DNA of 64,000 nt, from the NCBI RefSeq assembly GCF_002080435.1, contig NZ_CP020538.1, forward strand, positions 62,001 to 126,000. The letters are read 5' to 3'. Position numbers and translations under genes: made by a program. Below the pieces are notes generated by a model. That model made no database searches. It was given only the letters and a program-made list of their open reading frames with translations, and was not told the DNA's origin. Source of the stretch: Sphingobium herbicidovorans (GTDB taxonomy: Bacteria; Pseudomonadota; Alphaproteobacteria; Sphingomonadales; Sphingomonadaceae). Below, in pieces: positions 9,799-18,404 of the stretch (position 1 is the first letter of the stretch; every line of letters starts with the position of its first letter).

Positions 9799-9934
9799 GG
9801 CGTCCTTCCCTGATTCTTGGGAAGGGCGCGCTAGGCGTGACATCGGCACGGGGCATGGCCTGTGCAGGCGGCGCGAGTTCGCGGGACGCTGCAATGGAAG
9901 CGGGCTCTCCGCGGACCCTATGCACATGCCGCAC

Positions 9935-11851
9935 CTATATCTGAATTTGGCTACCCAATTCGACCACGCGGTTTGTCGGGATCTTGAAAAACTCCATCGC
10001 GCTCTCGGAACTCTTGTTCATCCAAGAGAATAGCCGTTCGCGCCACACCGCCATTCCCGGTTGGTCCGCCGAAATGACCAGCTTCTGCCGCCCCAGGAAA
10101 AAGCTGGCGGTCATCATGTCGAACGGTCCGCCGATGCAGTTCAGCGCTGCGAGGTCGCGTGGGATATTGACGTCTTCCATGAAGCCATAATGTAGTATCA
10201 GGCGGTAGAAGCCAAGCCCCGCGTCATGTGCCTCCAGTCGCTTGTCCGGATCGGCATAAGGCACTTCCTCAATCAGCACGGTCAGGATCAGCACCCGCTC
10301 GTGCAGTACCTGGTTGTGCTTTAGATTGTGGAGCAGTGCCGGGGGAATGCCCTCGGGCGAAGCCGACATGAAAACGGCTGTGTTGCGGACCCGGTGCGCG
10401 GACGCGGCGGCGGACTTGATGAATACCGGCAGCGGCATGCCGCCATCCTCCAACCGCATGCGCATCAGGCGGCGGCCCTTCGACCAGGTGGTCAGCACGG
10501 TGAACAACACGGCCGCCACCGCCAGAGGAAACCAGCCGCCATCGGGAATTTTGGTAATGTTGGAGGCAAAGTAAGTTCCATCTACCAGCATGAACAGGCC
10601 GATCGTTCCCGTTGCCAGCCAGCGGTTCCAGCGCCAGACCTTGAACACCAGGAAGCCAAGCATCAGCGTAGTGATCAACATCGTGCCGATCACCGATATG
10701 CCATAGGCCGATGCGAGACGGGTCGATTCTCCAAAGCCCAGCACAAGCACCAGTACCATGACCAGCAGGCCCCAGTTCACCGACGGGATGTAAATCTGCC
10801 CTGCGGCCTTCTCACTGGTGTGCAATGTCCGCAGGCGCGGCAGAAAACCTAACTGGATCGCCTGATGAGTCACTGAGAATGCGCCGGAGATCACCGCTTG
10901 GCTGGCGATAATCGTGGCGGCCGTGGCGATCAACACCAGCGGCAGCCGTGCCCATTCGGGCGCCATCAGGTAAAACGGGTTCTCGACCGCTTCAGGCGTA
11001 CCGAGCAGCAACGCGCCCTGTCCCATATAATTGAGCATCAGGCATGGATAGGCGAGTGTCAGCCAACTCAGTCCAACCGCCTTGCGCCCGAAATGGCCCA
11101 TATCGGCATAGAGCGTCTCGGCGCCTGTAACCGCTAGGAAAACCGACCCCATGGCCAGGAACGCCAGCCGGGTGTCGTAAAGAAAGAACTCGAACGCCCG
11201 ATAGGGGTTGAGAATGCCAATGATTTCCGGGTGCGCGGCGATGTTGGCCACGCCTAGCGCCGCCAGGGTGGCGAGATAGACCAGCACGATCGGCCCGAAC
11301 AACGCGCCCACCCGCGCCGTGCCGCGTGACTGAATCAGGAAAAGCGCCACAAGGATGACCACTGCAATTGGCAGCACCAGCGGCTGGAGACTCGCTTCGA
11401 CCACGGTCAGTCCCTCGACCGCCGACAGGACCGAAATTGCCGGTGTCAGCATTGCATCTCCGTAGAACATGGAAGCCGCCAGTACGCCCAAGACTATTAG
11501 AGTCCCGCTCCATCGGCTCGCGCCGAGATGGCGTGACACTAACGCTAGCAGCGCAAACGGCCCTCCCTCGCCTCGATTGTCGGCACGCATCGCAACGAGC
11601 ACATATTTCACGGTAACGATCAGCATCAGCGACCAGAAGATGAGGCTCAGCACACCGAAGATATGCAGTTGGTCCACCGCCAGCGGATGCGGACCGATAA
11701 AGCTTTCCTTGAGTGCGTATAACGGCGATGTGCCGATGTCGCCGAATACGACGCCCACGGCGCCGAGCATGAGCACGGGTAGCCTGTCCTTCGGGATGTG
11801 AGAGGGGGAAGCCGCCACGGCGGCAGGCGATGGATGAGGGTCTTTTGTCAT
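9935..11851 (-). CDS. kup: KUP/Trk-type low-affinity potassium transporter
   Basis: Integral membrane K+/H+ symporter of 638 aa. The hallmark MLGAVGVVFGDIGTSPLYALKESF comes at about residue 25. About twelve membrane segments follow, then a hydrophilic C-terminal domain. The longer upstream frame runs antisense through the divergent regulator, so the ATG at 11851 is preferred. No good Shine-Dalgarno precedes it, so a very short leader is possible. The divergent neighbour is a KdpD/KdpE-like regulator, which suggests K+-dependent control. Confidence 0.93.
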   Translation of the reverse strand: MTKDPHPSPAAVAASPSHIPKDRLPVLMLGAVGVVFGDIGTSPLYALKESFIGPHPLAVDQLHIFGVLSLIFWSLMLIVTVKYVLVAMRADNRGEGGPFALLALVSRHLGASRWSGTLIVLGVLAASMFYGDAMLTPAISVLSAVEGLTVVEASLQPLVLPIAVVILVALFLIQSRGTARVGALFGPIVLVYLATLAALGVANIAAHPEIIGILNPYRAFEFFLYDTRLAFLAMGSVFLAVTGAETLYADMGHFGRKAVGLSWLTLAYPCLMLNYMGQGALLLGTPEAVENPFYLMAPEWARLPLVLIATAATIIASQAVISGAFSVTHQAIQLGFLPRLRTLHTSEKAAGQIYIPSVNWGLLVMVLVLVLGFGESTRLASAYGISVIGTMLITTLMLGFLVFKVWRWNRWLATGTIGLFMLVDGTYFASNITKIPDGGWFPLAVAAVLFTVLTTWSKGRRLMRMRLEDGGMPLPVFIKSAAASAHRVRNTAVFMSASPEGIPPALLHNLKHNQVLHERVLILTVLIEEVPYADPDKRLEAHDAGLGFYRLILHYGFMEDVNIPRDLAALNCIGGPFDMMTASFFLGRQKLVISADQPGMAVWRERLFSWMNKSSESAMEFFKIPTNRVVELGSQIQI

Positions 11852-11853
11852 GC

Positions 11854-11898
11854 TGTGGATTTGGGCTGAACCAGCATAAAGATTCCATGTGGATTTGG
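11854..11898. promoter_or_regulatory. Direct repeat TGTGGATTTGG (x2) in the kup/regulator intergenic region
   Basis: Identical 11-mers TGTGGATTTGG lie at 11854-11864 and 11888-11898, 34 bases apart. They sit in the roughly 87-base gap between divergent kup and the KdpD/KdpE-like regulator. OmpR/KdpE-type winged helices usually bind direct repeats, so this is a candidate operator. On the minus strand a possible -10 (TATGCT, 11873-11878) lies between the copies. Binding is inference. Confidence 0.45.
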
Positions 11899-11938
11899 CG
11901 TGCGCCTCTCGACGCAAAGGCATGGCAGGCGCATCTGT

Positions 11939-13288
11939 ATGCATATGAAAACCAGTGCGGCAGACCGGGACATCCGGCACAACGAGATGACCAGGCGCAT
12001 TGCGGGCTATGCCGCTACGTTGCTGCTGATTGCGGGCGCAACGGTCGCGGGTTTGCTGATTGCGTCACGCTGGGGCAATGAGCCGGTGGCTCTGCTCTAT
12101 ATTCCACCGGTGCTGGTCGCTGCGCTCATCTGCGGGCTGTGGCCTGCGCTTGTAGCCGCCGCCATCTCGACTCTCACCTATAATTTCTACTTTACCGTAC
12201 CCTACCGTACCTTCTTCATTAACAATCCGGCGGATGTGGTGACGGTTACCGCACTGTTCCTGGTCGCCGTAGTCACCAGCCGCCTTGCCGCCTCCCTTCG
12301 GGAACAGAGCCGGCGCGCCGACGCTCATGCCGCGCGCAACGCCACGATCGCGGGCCTTGCGCGCCGCCTGCTATCCCGCTCCGGCGAGGCAGCTGTCGCT
12401 GAGATCGCGGTCCGCGAGCTGGCTCGCCTGTTCAGAAGCCAAGCGGCACTCGTCATCGGACATGGTGAGCCGCAAATCATCGCGTCCGTCCCGACCAGCG
12501 TTGCGCTCCCGCCGAGCGACCTTGCCGCTGCGGCGTTGACGCTCGAAACTGGCGCGCCGTCGGGGCGCGGCGTTCGCCGGGTTGATCTCGCCGACTGGCA
12601 GTTCCATCCAATCAACTCGGAGCGCGCGGTCCTCGCCGCTGTGGGTCTAGCCCGCGAAGACGGCCTGCCGCCGGTTGCGGGGAACCAGCGCCAATTGCTA
12701 GGTAATCTGCTCGACCAGATCGCACTTGCGCTAGAGCGTGCCCGGTTGGAGGGCGAGGCGCGCGAGGTCGCCGCACTGCGCGAGCGCGACCGTTTGCGTT
12801 CAGCGCTGCTCACGTCGATCGGCGAAGACGTAAAGCCGCGCCTTAACGCCATCGCCGCCGCCGCGCGCACGCTGCGGCGGTCCGAAGGCGGCGACAAGTC
12901 GCTCGCAACGACCGTGGCTGCCGAGACTGCCCAACTCGGTCGTTACATAGATGCTCTGGTCGATCTTAGCCCCGGTGACGATCAGGAGCCCCTGAACATT
13001 GGCCCCCTTGCCATCGATCTTCACCGCCGCATCGTCCGGCGCGACGGTAAGGACGTGCACCTCACTCCCAAGGAATATGCGGTTCTCGCTGAACTCGCCA
13101 AACATTCGGGCCGCGTGCTCACTCACGCTCACCTCCTGCGTTCGGTCTGGGGGCCGGCTCAGCAGGACAATATCGACTATTTGCGCGTCGCAGTGCGAAA
13201 CCTGCGCCAGAAGCTGGAACAAGACCCCGCCCGGCCCGCGTTGATCATCAACGAACCCGCCGTGGGTTACCGCCTCGCTCTTCAATGA
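11939..13288 (+). CDS. Membrane-bound KdpD-KdpE hybrid: DUF4118 + GAF-like + degenerate HisKA + winged-helix DNA-binding domain
   Basis: 449-aa protein that reads as KdpD joined to KdpE with the catalytic middle removed. Residues about 20-120 form the four-helix KdpD membrane domain (ALLYIPPVLVAALICGLWPA, TYNFYFTVPY). Residues about 137-270 resemble the KdpD GAF region and end DQIALALERARL. Residues about 285-342 follow the KdpD dimerisation helices, but SHDLRTPL is replaced by GEDVKPRL, so the phosphoacceptor His is Glu296. No HATPase and no receiver domain are present. Residues about 354-447 are a KdpE-like DNA-binding domain (HLTPKEYAVL, VWGPAQQDNIDYLRV, KLEQDPARP). It is probably a one-component, ToxR/CadC-style membrane regulator of divergent kup. 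The frame opens at a GTG (11900). I chose the ATG at 11939 for its AGGCG spacing; 11945 and 11987 are alternatives. Confidence 0.85.
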   Translation: MHMKTSAADRDIRHNEMTRRIAGYAATLLLIAGATVAGLLIASRWGNEPVALLYIPPVLVAALICGLWPALVAAAISTLTYNFYFTVPYRTFFINNPADVVTVTALFLVAVVTSRLAASLREQSRRADAHAARNATIAGLARRLLSRSGEAAVAEIAVRELARLFRSQAALVIGHGEPQIIASVPTSVALPPSDLAAAALTLETGAPSGRGVRRVDLADWQFHPINSERAVLAAVGLAREDGLPPVAGNQRQLLGNLLDQIALALERARLEGEAREVAALRERDRLRSALLTSIGEDVKPRLNAIAAAARTLRRSEGGDKSLATTVAAETAQLGRYIDALVDLSPGDDQEPLNIGPLAIDLHRRIVRRDGKDVHLTPKEYAVLAELAKHSGRVLTHAHLLRSVWGPAQQDNIDYLRVAVRNLRQKLEQDPARPALIINEPAVGYRLALQ

Positions 13289-13319
13289 GCGACGACGCGT
13301 TTACATGCTTTAAGGAATG

Positions 13320-13396
13320 TGGTGCACCCAAGAGGATTCGAACCTCTGGCCTTTGCCTTCGGAGGGCAACGCTCTATCCAGCTGAGCTATGGGTGC
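13320..13396 (-). tRNA. tRNA-Arg (CCG)
   Basis: The minus strand folds as a 77-nt tRNA including an encoded CCA. The acceptor is GCACCCA / TGGGTGC. The anticodon arm is TTGCC-CTCCGAA-GGCAA with anticodon CCG. The T-arm contains GGTTCGAATCC. It decodes CGG. Confidence 0.95.
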
Positions 13397-13470
13397 GTGT
13401 CGCTTGGTGCGAAGCGCCGCTTAGCAAAGCGCAACTGCTGACGCCAGCACCAAAATATCGACACGCCAAT

Positions 13471-13857
13471 CTATTTGCTCTTTGCCATCGGTTGAAACTT
13501 GCCCAATCCGCAGCTCGCGCCGCGCATTAAGTTGGGCGAATTGTACAGCACCGTTACAATGTCTACCGAGCAAAGCTGAGCCAGGCTGGTCTGGTACATG
13601 AAGCGCCGTTCGAACCCCAAGCTGGGACAGCTGTTTGGCAATATGTTCCGATAAACCTTGTTGCCATTCAGGATGAAGTCGATGGTCCGATCATCACGAA
13701 CATTGGTCTGGCGGATCGAGTTGATCTGAACGCAATCGACTGGCTTTCCGGAAGGGACAAGATTGTCGGTTCGCGGTTTCGCAGTGGCGGGCGCGACCAG
13801 CGACAAAAGCGTTAAGGCTAAGCCCAAGCGAAGGGCTGGATGAACAGGGACGGACAT
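13471..13857 (-). CDS. Secreted hypothetical protein, DUF6491-like
   Basis: 128-aa exported protein with signal peptide ALRLGLALTLLSLVAPATA. The mature part has spaced cysteines (VDCVQINSIRQTNV, NSCPSLGFERRFMYQTS, LAQLCSVDIV, GASCGLGKF) resembling the DUF6491 lipoprotein/secreted family found in sphingomonads. The function is unknown. The ATG at 13857 has an AGGAGAGG ribosome site just upstream. The longer frame to 14073 runs antisense into nth and is rejected. Confidence 0.75.
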   Translation of the reverse strand: MSVPVHPALRLGLALTLLSLVAPATAKPRTDNLVPSGKPVDCVQINSIRQTNVRDDRTIDFILNGNKVYRNILPNSCPSLGFERRFMYQTSLAQLCSVDIVTVLYNSPNLMRGASCGLGKFQPMAKSK

Positions 13858-13963
13858 TGGCTTGCCTCTCCTCATTGTCGTCACGGAATACACGCCACCA
13901 AATGGGGCGTTCCGTATCCGCCAATAGCATGGCTCGCCTGAACCGCGCGATAATGGCGCGTCG

Positions 13964-14626
13964 TCAGCCGACGGCGGCGGTGGTGGCTTTAGAAGCGGGC
14001 GTTTTCGGCTTGTAACGGCACAGGTCGGCGACGATGCAGCGCCAGCATTCGGGTCGCCGCGCCTTGCACACATAGCGCCCGTGGAGGATCAGCCAATGAT
14101 GGGCATCCCGGCGAAAGGGGCCGGGGACGCGCTTCTCCAACTTTTGTTCGACCGCAAGCGGCGTCTTGCCTGGAGCCAGGCCGGTTCGATTGCCGACGCG
14201 GAAGATATGTGTATCGACCGCGAATGTCTCGTGTCCAAATGCGGTGTTCATCACCACATTCGCGGTCTTTCGTCCCACGCCTGGCAGTGTCGTTAATATG
14301 TCGCGATCCTGCGGCACCTGACCTGCGTAGTCTCGCACCAAAATCCCTGAGAGCGCGATGACATTCTTTGCCTTGGCATTGAACAGGCCGATGGTCTTGA
14401 TATGCGCCTTCAGGCCATCTTCGCCCAATTCCATCATCTGCGCGGGGGTTTCCACTTCGCGGAACAGCGCACGCGTCGCCTTGTTAACGCCGACGTCCGT
14501 CGCCTGGGCGGACAGCACGACCGCCACCAGCAACTGATAGTCGTTACCATATTCCAGTTCCGTGCGGGGGGCCGGATTCGCTTCGGCCAGACGGCTGAAG
14601 AAGTCGAAGACCTGGTCTTTTTTCAT
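13964..14626 (-). CDS. nth: Endonuclease III
   Basis: Base-excision DNA glycosylase/AP lyase for oxidised pyrimidines, 220 aa. The helix-hairpin-helix LPGVGRKTANVV carries the catalytic Lys and the Asp lies in FAVDTHIFRV. The C-terminal [4Fe-4S] ligands are spaced C-X6-C-X2-C-X5-C (CKARRPECWRCIVADLC). It begins 7 bases after the dapB stop, so the two are probably cotranscribed. Confidence 0.95.
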   Translation of the reverse strand: MKKDQVFDFFSRLAEANPAPRTELEYGNDYQLLVAVVLSAQATDVGVNKATRALFREVETPAQMMELGEDGLKAHIKTIGLFNAKAKNVIALSGILVRDYAGQVPQDRDILTTLPGVGRKTANVVMNTAFGHETFAVDTHIFRVGNRTGLAPGKTPLAVEQKLEKRVPGPFRRDAHHWLILHGRYVCKARRPECWRCIVADLCRYKPKTPASKATTAAVG

Positions 14627-14633
14627 CGCCTGA

Positions 14634-15398
14634 TCAGAGGCCCAGTACCGCTTTCATATCATATCGGCCGACTGGTTGGTTCAAGAGCCAGGAGGCTCCC
14701 TTCACTGCGCCACGGGCGAAGATGGCGCGGCTTTCGGCGCGGTGGCCGAGTTCGATCCGTTCCCCATCGGCGGCGAAGATGACCTGATGGTCGCCCGCCA
14801 CCGATCCACCCCGCAGCGCGGCGAAGCCGATCACGCCCGGTTGCCTTGCGCCCGTGATGCCATCGCGGCCGCGGTCGCTTTGGGTGGCGAGGCTAATGTT
14901 TCTCCCGTGTGCGGCTGCCTCGCCCAATAATAGGGCAGTACCGGAGGGGGCATCAACTTTGTGCCGATGATGCATTTCGAGGATTTCGATGTCCCAGTCA
15001 TCACCCAGCCGGGATGCCGCCTGCTCCACCAGCGCTGCCAGCAGGTTGACGCCCAGAGATGTATTGCCGGTCTGCAACACGGGGATCACGCTGGCGGCTG
15101 CGTCGATCAGGGCATGATGAGCCGGTTCAAGCCCGGTCGTACCGATCAGGATTGGCTTTTTCGCGGCAACGCATGCATCCAAATGGGCGGAGAGGGCGCT
15201 GGGCGCGGAAAAATCGATCAGCACGTCGCTCTGCGCGGCGAGCGCCAGCGGATCGGCGCTGATGGCCAAGCCGGGCAGAATGTCGCCGCTGCCTGCACGG
15301 TCCGTGCCGCCGCTGATGCTTAGCCCGGCTTCGGTCGCGACCTGAGCGATTGCGCGTCCCATGCGGCCCGCTGCCCCGAATAGTCCGATCTTCGTCAT
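14634..15398 (-). CDS. dapB: 4-hydroxy-tetrahydrodipicolinate reductase
   Basis: NAD(P)H-dependent reductase of lysine/diaminopimelate synthesis, 254 aa. The dinucleotide loop is GLFGAAGRMGRAI, the specificity region LIGTTGL, and the catalytic block EMHHRHKVDAPSGTA. The frame is open to 15884, but the start at 15398 matches the family N-terminus. It is divergent from the sirtuin gene. Confidence 0.95.
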   Translation of the reverse strand: MTKIGLFGAAGRMGRAIAQVATEAGLSISGGTDRAGSGDILPGLAISADPLALAAQSDVLIDFSAPSALSAHLDACVAAKKPILIGTTGLEPAHHALIDAAASVIPVLQTGNTSLGVNLLAALVEQAASRLGDDWDIEILEMHHRHKVDAPSGTALLLGEAAAHGRNISLATQSDRGRDGITGARQPGVIGFAALRGGSVAGDHQVIFAADGERIELGHRAESRAIFARGAVKGASWLLNQPVGRYDMKAVLGL

Positions 15399-15557
15399 GA
15401 TGTCGCTGGTCCCCAGATGCTTGGCCGTCGGATGCCAGAACGTTGCGTACTTGTCATCTGGAAGCTGCAGTTTGGGCGTGGTCGGATTGCGCTGGGAAAG
15501 GAGCCGCGTGCATCGGAAATCATGGCGCGCGCGAACGCTGGGAGATATGGAAAGCAG

Positions 15558-16256
15558 ATGGACGAGATCGAGAATATCGTGATCCTCACGGGTGCGGGTA
15601 TTTCCGCCGAAAGCGGCCTGGCCACCTTCCGGGGGCCAGATGGCCTGTGGGAAGGCCATCATGTCGAGGATGTCTGCACGCCCGAAGCGCTGGCGCGCAA
15701 CGCAGACCTGGTGCATCGTTTTTATGACGAGCGGCGGGCGAAGCTGCGGGATGTTGCGCCCAATCCGGCGCATCAGGCATTGGCGGCTCTTGATGCTCAA
15801 TGGCCGGGCGAACTGTTGGTCGTGACCCAGAATGTTGACGACCTGCATGAGCGGGCGGGGACCAAGCGCCTGATCCACATGCATGGCGAATTGCGCTCGG
15901 CGCTATGTGCGGCGTGCGGTATGGCGGCGCCATGGATCGATCCGCTGCCGCCAGGCGTGCGATGCCGGCGCTGCGGCCAGTCGAGTCTTCGCCCTGACAT
16001 CGTTTTCTTTGGAGAGATGCCCTATCACATGGAAGCGATAGACGAGGCTCTGCGGCGTGCCGATCTGTTCGTGTCAATCGGTACATCCGGCGCAGTCTAC
16101 CCCGCTGCCGGATTTGTTCAGACCGCGCGTCATGCGGGCGCGCGCACCCTGGAACTGAACCTGGAGCCTTCTGCCGGAAGCCTCTATTTCGAGCAGAGTC
16201 GTATCGGCCCGGCAAGTCGTCTCGTTCCCGAACTGGTGCGCGAACTGCTGGTTTAG
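15558..16256 (+). CDS. cobB: NAD-dependent protein deacylase (sirtuin, CobB type)
   Basis: Class III sirtuin of 232 aa that removes acyl groups from lysine using NAD+. Motifs are ILTGAGISAESGLATFRG, TQNVDDLHERAG, HMHGEL and a zinc site (CAACG, CRRCGQSSLRPDIVFFGE). FYDERR contains the Tyr-x-x-Arg pair typical of sirtuins that accept succinyl/malonyl lysine. The ATG at 15558 follows GGAGATATGG. Its stop overlaps that of fecR by a few bases in convergent orientation. Confidence 0.93.
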   Translation: MDEIENIVILTGAGISAESGLATFRGPDGLWEGHHVEDVCTPEALARNADLVHRFYDERRAKLRDVAPNPAHQALAALDAQWPGELLVVTQNVDDLHERAGTKRLIHMHGELRSALCAACGMAAPWIDPLPPGVRCRRCGQSSLRPDIVFFGEMPYHMEAIDEALRRADLFVSIGTSGAVYPAAGFVQTARHAGARTLELNLEPSAGSLYFEQSRIGPASRLVPELVRELLV

Positions 16257-17287
16257 TTGGCGCTGTCCGCCCGGGACGACAGGTCGCGATAAAGCAGCAT
16301 GACCGAACCTTCTTCGCCATCGACCACGCGTATCGGCAGATGGGACTGAAGCGCCGACAGGAATTTGCCGCTGTCGGTGATGTGGAACTCTCCGCCAATG
16401 CGGAGGGATGATACGCGCGTGTCTCCGATCAGGATGGGCGCGACCCGATAGCGGTTGAATTCCCCCGTCGCCTGCTCAATCGTCTCGTCTTCCAACTGAA
16501 CCAGTTTCTGGCGCCAGGCCGTGCGTTGGCGGATCACCTTGGGATCGAGATGTGTAAGCACCAGGCTGCGAGGCTGGAGGACGGCGCCGTCGCCAGCAGC
16601 AACAGGCTGCGGTTGCCGATTGCCGCATCTTACGGTAACAGCGCCCTGTGTCACCGTCAATTCGGTCAGGGCGGGGCGAAGGCGCAGGTTGAATGATGTT
16701 CCAACGGCGCGCACCACAGCGGACCGAGCCTCGACTTCAAAGGCGCGCTCAGGATCGTGCGCTACGTCGAACGCGGCTTCGCCTTTCAGCAGGCGGACCT
16801 TTCGGCCATTGTCGGTGAACCGCACCTCCGCCGCGCTATCGCTGTTGAGGTGGAGGCGTGATCCATCTGAAAGCGCAATGGTACGGATTTCTCCGATTCG
16901 CGTCTCATAGCGATCGACATCGTTGAACGTCAGCACTGTTACGATGGCCGCCAGAATGAAAAGGAGCATGGCGACCCCTGCGGCTATCAGGATGTTACGC
17001 GACAGGCGGCGTTGCTGTTCCTCACTGACGATTTTCGCCATCGGCGGAAGATTGACCTCGGCCGCCGCGCTTTTCAGCCGCTCGGCGGCTTCCCAGGCAG
17101 CTTCGGCCCGAGCGAAGGCAACGGCATGACGCGGGTCAGCCTCGACCCACGCGCAAAGTTCGGCTTCGTCTTGCGGTGTTGGGGCGCTATTAAGCCTGGC
17201 CAGCAGGCGCGCGGCTTCCGCCTCGATCCCGTCCCTGCTGTTTGATCCTGGCCCCGACGCTTGCACGTTCGAAATCCGTTTCCTCAC
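16253..17287 (-). CDS. FecR family anti-sigma/signal transducer
   Basis: 344-aa inner-membrane regulator that relays periplasmic signals to a FecI sigma factor. It has an N-terminal DUF4880 region (AWVEADPRHAVAFARAEAAWEAAERL) and one membrane helix (NILIAAGVAMLLFILAAIVTVLTF, about 98-121). The periplasmic FecR domain (RTIALSDGSRLHLNSDSAAEVRF, VRLLKGEAAFDVAHDPERAFEV, VRAVGTSFNLR) is followed by an STN-like tail. The start overlaps the sigma gene by about 98 bases; a GTG at 17266 is an alternative. No TonB receptor is adjacent. Confidence 0.9.
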   Translation of the reverse strand: MRKRISNVQASGPGSNSRDGIEAEAARLLARLNSAPTPQDEAELCAWVEADPRHAVAFARAEAAWEAAERLKSAAAEVNLPPMAKIVSEEQQRRLSRNILIAAGVAMLLFILAAIVTVLTFNDVDRYETRIGEIRTIALSDGSRLHLNSDSAAEVRFTDNGRKVRLLKGEAAFDVAHDPERAFEVEARSAVVRAVGTSFNLRLRPALTELTVTQGAVTVRCGNRQPQPVAAGDGAVLQPRSLVLTHLDPKVIRQRTAWRQKLVQLEDETIEQATGEFNRYRVAPILIGDTRVSSLRIGGEFHITDSGKFLSALQSHLPIRVVDGEEGSVMLLYRDLSSRADSAN

Positions 17288-17789
17288 GTTCCGCCCAGGC
17301 CCGCATAACTATCGCGATGGCTTTGGCCAGATGTTTTTCTACTGTTGAAACGGACAGGGACATCTCTGCCGCTATTTCCAGCATCGATCTCTCATGGATT
17401 CGGCGCAGAATAAAGACCCGGCGGCACTGCGTCGGTAACGAATCGACGATGGTTTCAACCTGCCGAAGCGCTTCGCGGGCATGAAGCTGTGCTTCGACAT
17501 TATTGTCCCCCTGCAGCAATTCCAGATCGGCGATGGTTTCGAAGCTGACCACCTTGTTCCGCCGGGCGGTGTCAATCACGAGATTTCGCGCGATCGTGAA
17601 AAGATAGGCGCGACCCGTCGTAACATTTTCCCAGTTTTCCGTGGCATAGGCCCGCGCCATGACCTCGGCGACCATGTCGTCCAGTTCATGGGTAGAAGGA
17701 AGTATCCTTCGAAGCCGCCCGCGAAGTGCGGCTTCCTGCGGTAAAATGACTGTCTTGAACCAATCCAGTTTGGCGCGAACCTGATGCAC
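17190..17789 (-). CDS. ECF RNA polymerase sigma factor (FecI-like)
   Basis: 199-aa sigma-70 family ECF factor. Region 2 is HELDDMVAEVMARAYATENW and GRAYLFTIARNLVIDTAR. Region 4 is LPTQCRRVFILRRIHERSMLEIAAEMSLSVSTVEKHLAKAI. It is translationally linked to fecR, so FecR is the likely partner regulator. The usual neighbouring siderophore receptor is missing, so the target regulon is elsewhere. Confidence 0.92.
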   Translation of the reverse strand: MHQVRAKLDWFKTVILPQEAALRGRLRRILPSTHELDDMVAEVMARAYATENWENVTTGRAYLFTIARNLVIDTARRNKVVSFETIADLELLQGDNNVEAQLHAREALRQVETIVDSLPTQCRRVFILRRIHERSMLEIAAEMSLSVSTVEKHLAKAIAIVMRAWAEREETDFERASVGARIKQQGRDRGGSRAPAGQA

Positions 17790-17944
17790 GATGACCCCCT
17801 TGATGTCAGCCGCGCCTCTCCCGCTTTCTTTTATTTGTCATAGTTCAATCATGCTTGCAGGGGCCTGTCCAGCACAGCGCTGGCAACATCGATCAATGAA
17901 CGAAAAAAACTTTCTCCGTTGGCAAAAACTACGGATCGCTTGCG

Positions 17945-18136
17945 TCAATCAGGCGGCAATTCGGGAATCGATCGGTCCGGCTGGTCATAATCCGGCGTTA
18001 TGGGCACAAATCCGGGAGGTTCTCCCGCTGGAGTTTCGTCTGGTGTGCTCGGGGGCGGGGACTCCGGCGGCGATTGCGGCTGTATCGTGTCGGGGGGCGG
18101 AATGCCGATGGGTTCCGGATCGGGCTGGGTGGCCAT
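17945..18136 (-). CDS. Small proline-rich hypothetical protein
   Basis: 63 aa, about one third proline (IGIPPPDTIQPQSPPESPPPSTPDE). It has no signal peptide or membrane helix. It is supported by a strong ribosome site, AGGAGAGAAGC directly before the ATG at 18136. It resembles no family I recognise and probably encodes a disordered peptide. It lies between the FecI gene and tRNA-Leu. Confidence 0.55.
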   Translation of the reverse strand: MATQPDPEPIGIPPPDTIQPQSPPESPPPSTPDETPAGEPPGFVPITPDYDQPDRSIPELPPD

Positions 18137-18252
18137 GCTTCTCTCCTTTGTCAGGGTTACGCGCGGGGCCGGGCGTGGGTTCCAGCGAAGTTATCCACAA
18201 TTGCTTGCCTCCCCGAATGCTTTTCTCTATGCCGCGCCGACCGGCGGCCGAT

Positions 18253-18337
18253 GCGGGCGTGGCGAAACTGGTAGACGCGCCAGATTTAGGTTCTGGTATC
18301 GCAAGATGTGGGGGTTCGAGTCCCTTCGCCCGCACCA
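18253..18337 (+). tRNA. tRNA-Leu (TAG)
   Basis: 85-nt tRNA including encoded CCA. The acceptor GCGGGCG (18253-18259) pairs with CGCCCGC (18327-18333). The anticodon arm CCAGA-TTTAGGT-TCTGG gives anticodon TAG. A long class II variable arm and the T-arm GGGTTCGAGTCCC follow. Confidence 0.96.
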
Positions 18338-18404
18338 GTGCGCCAGGCCCGGATCATGTCAGGCGCCACCTGAATTCAGCTGAAGAAAGCGTTTGAGAGA
18401 AGAG

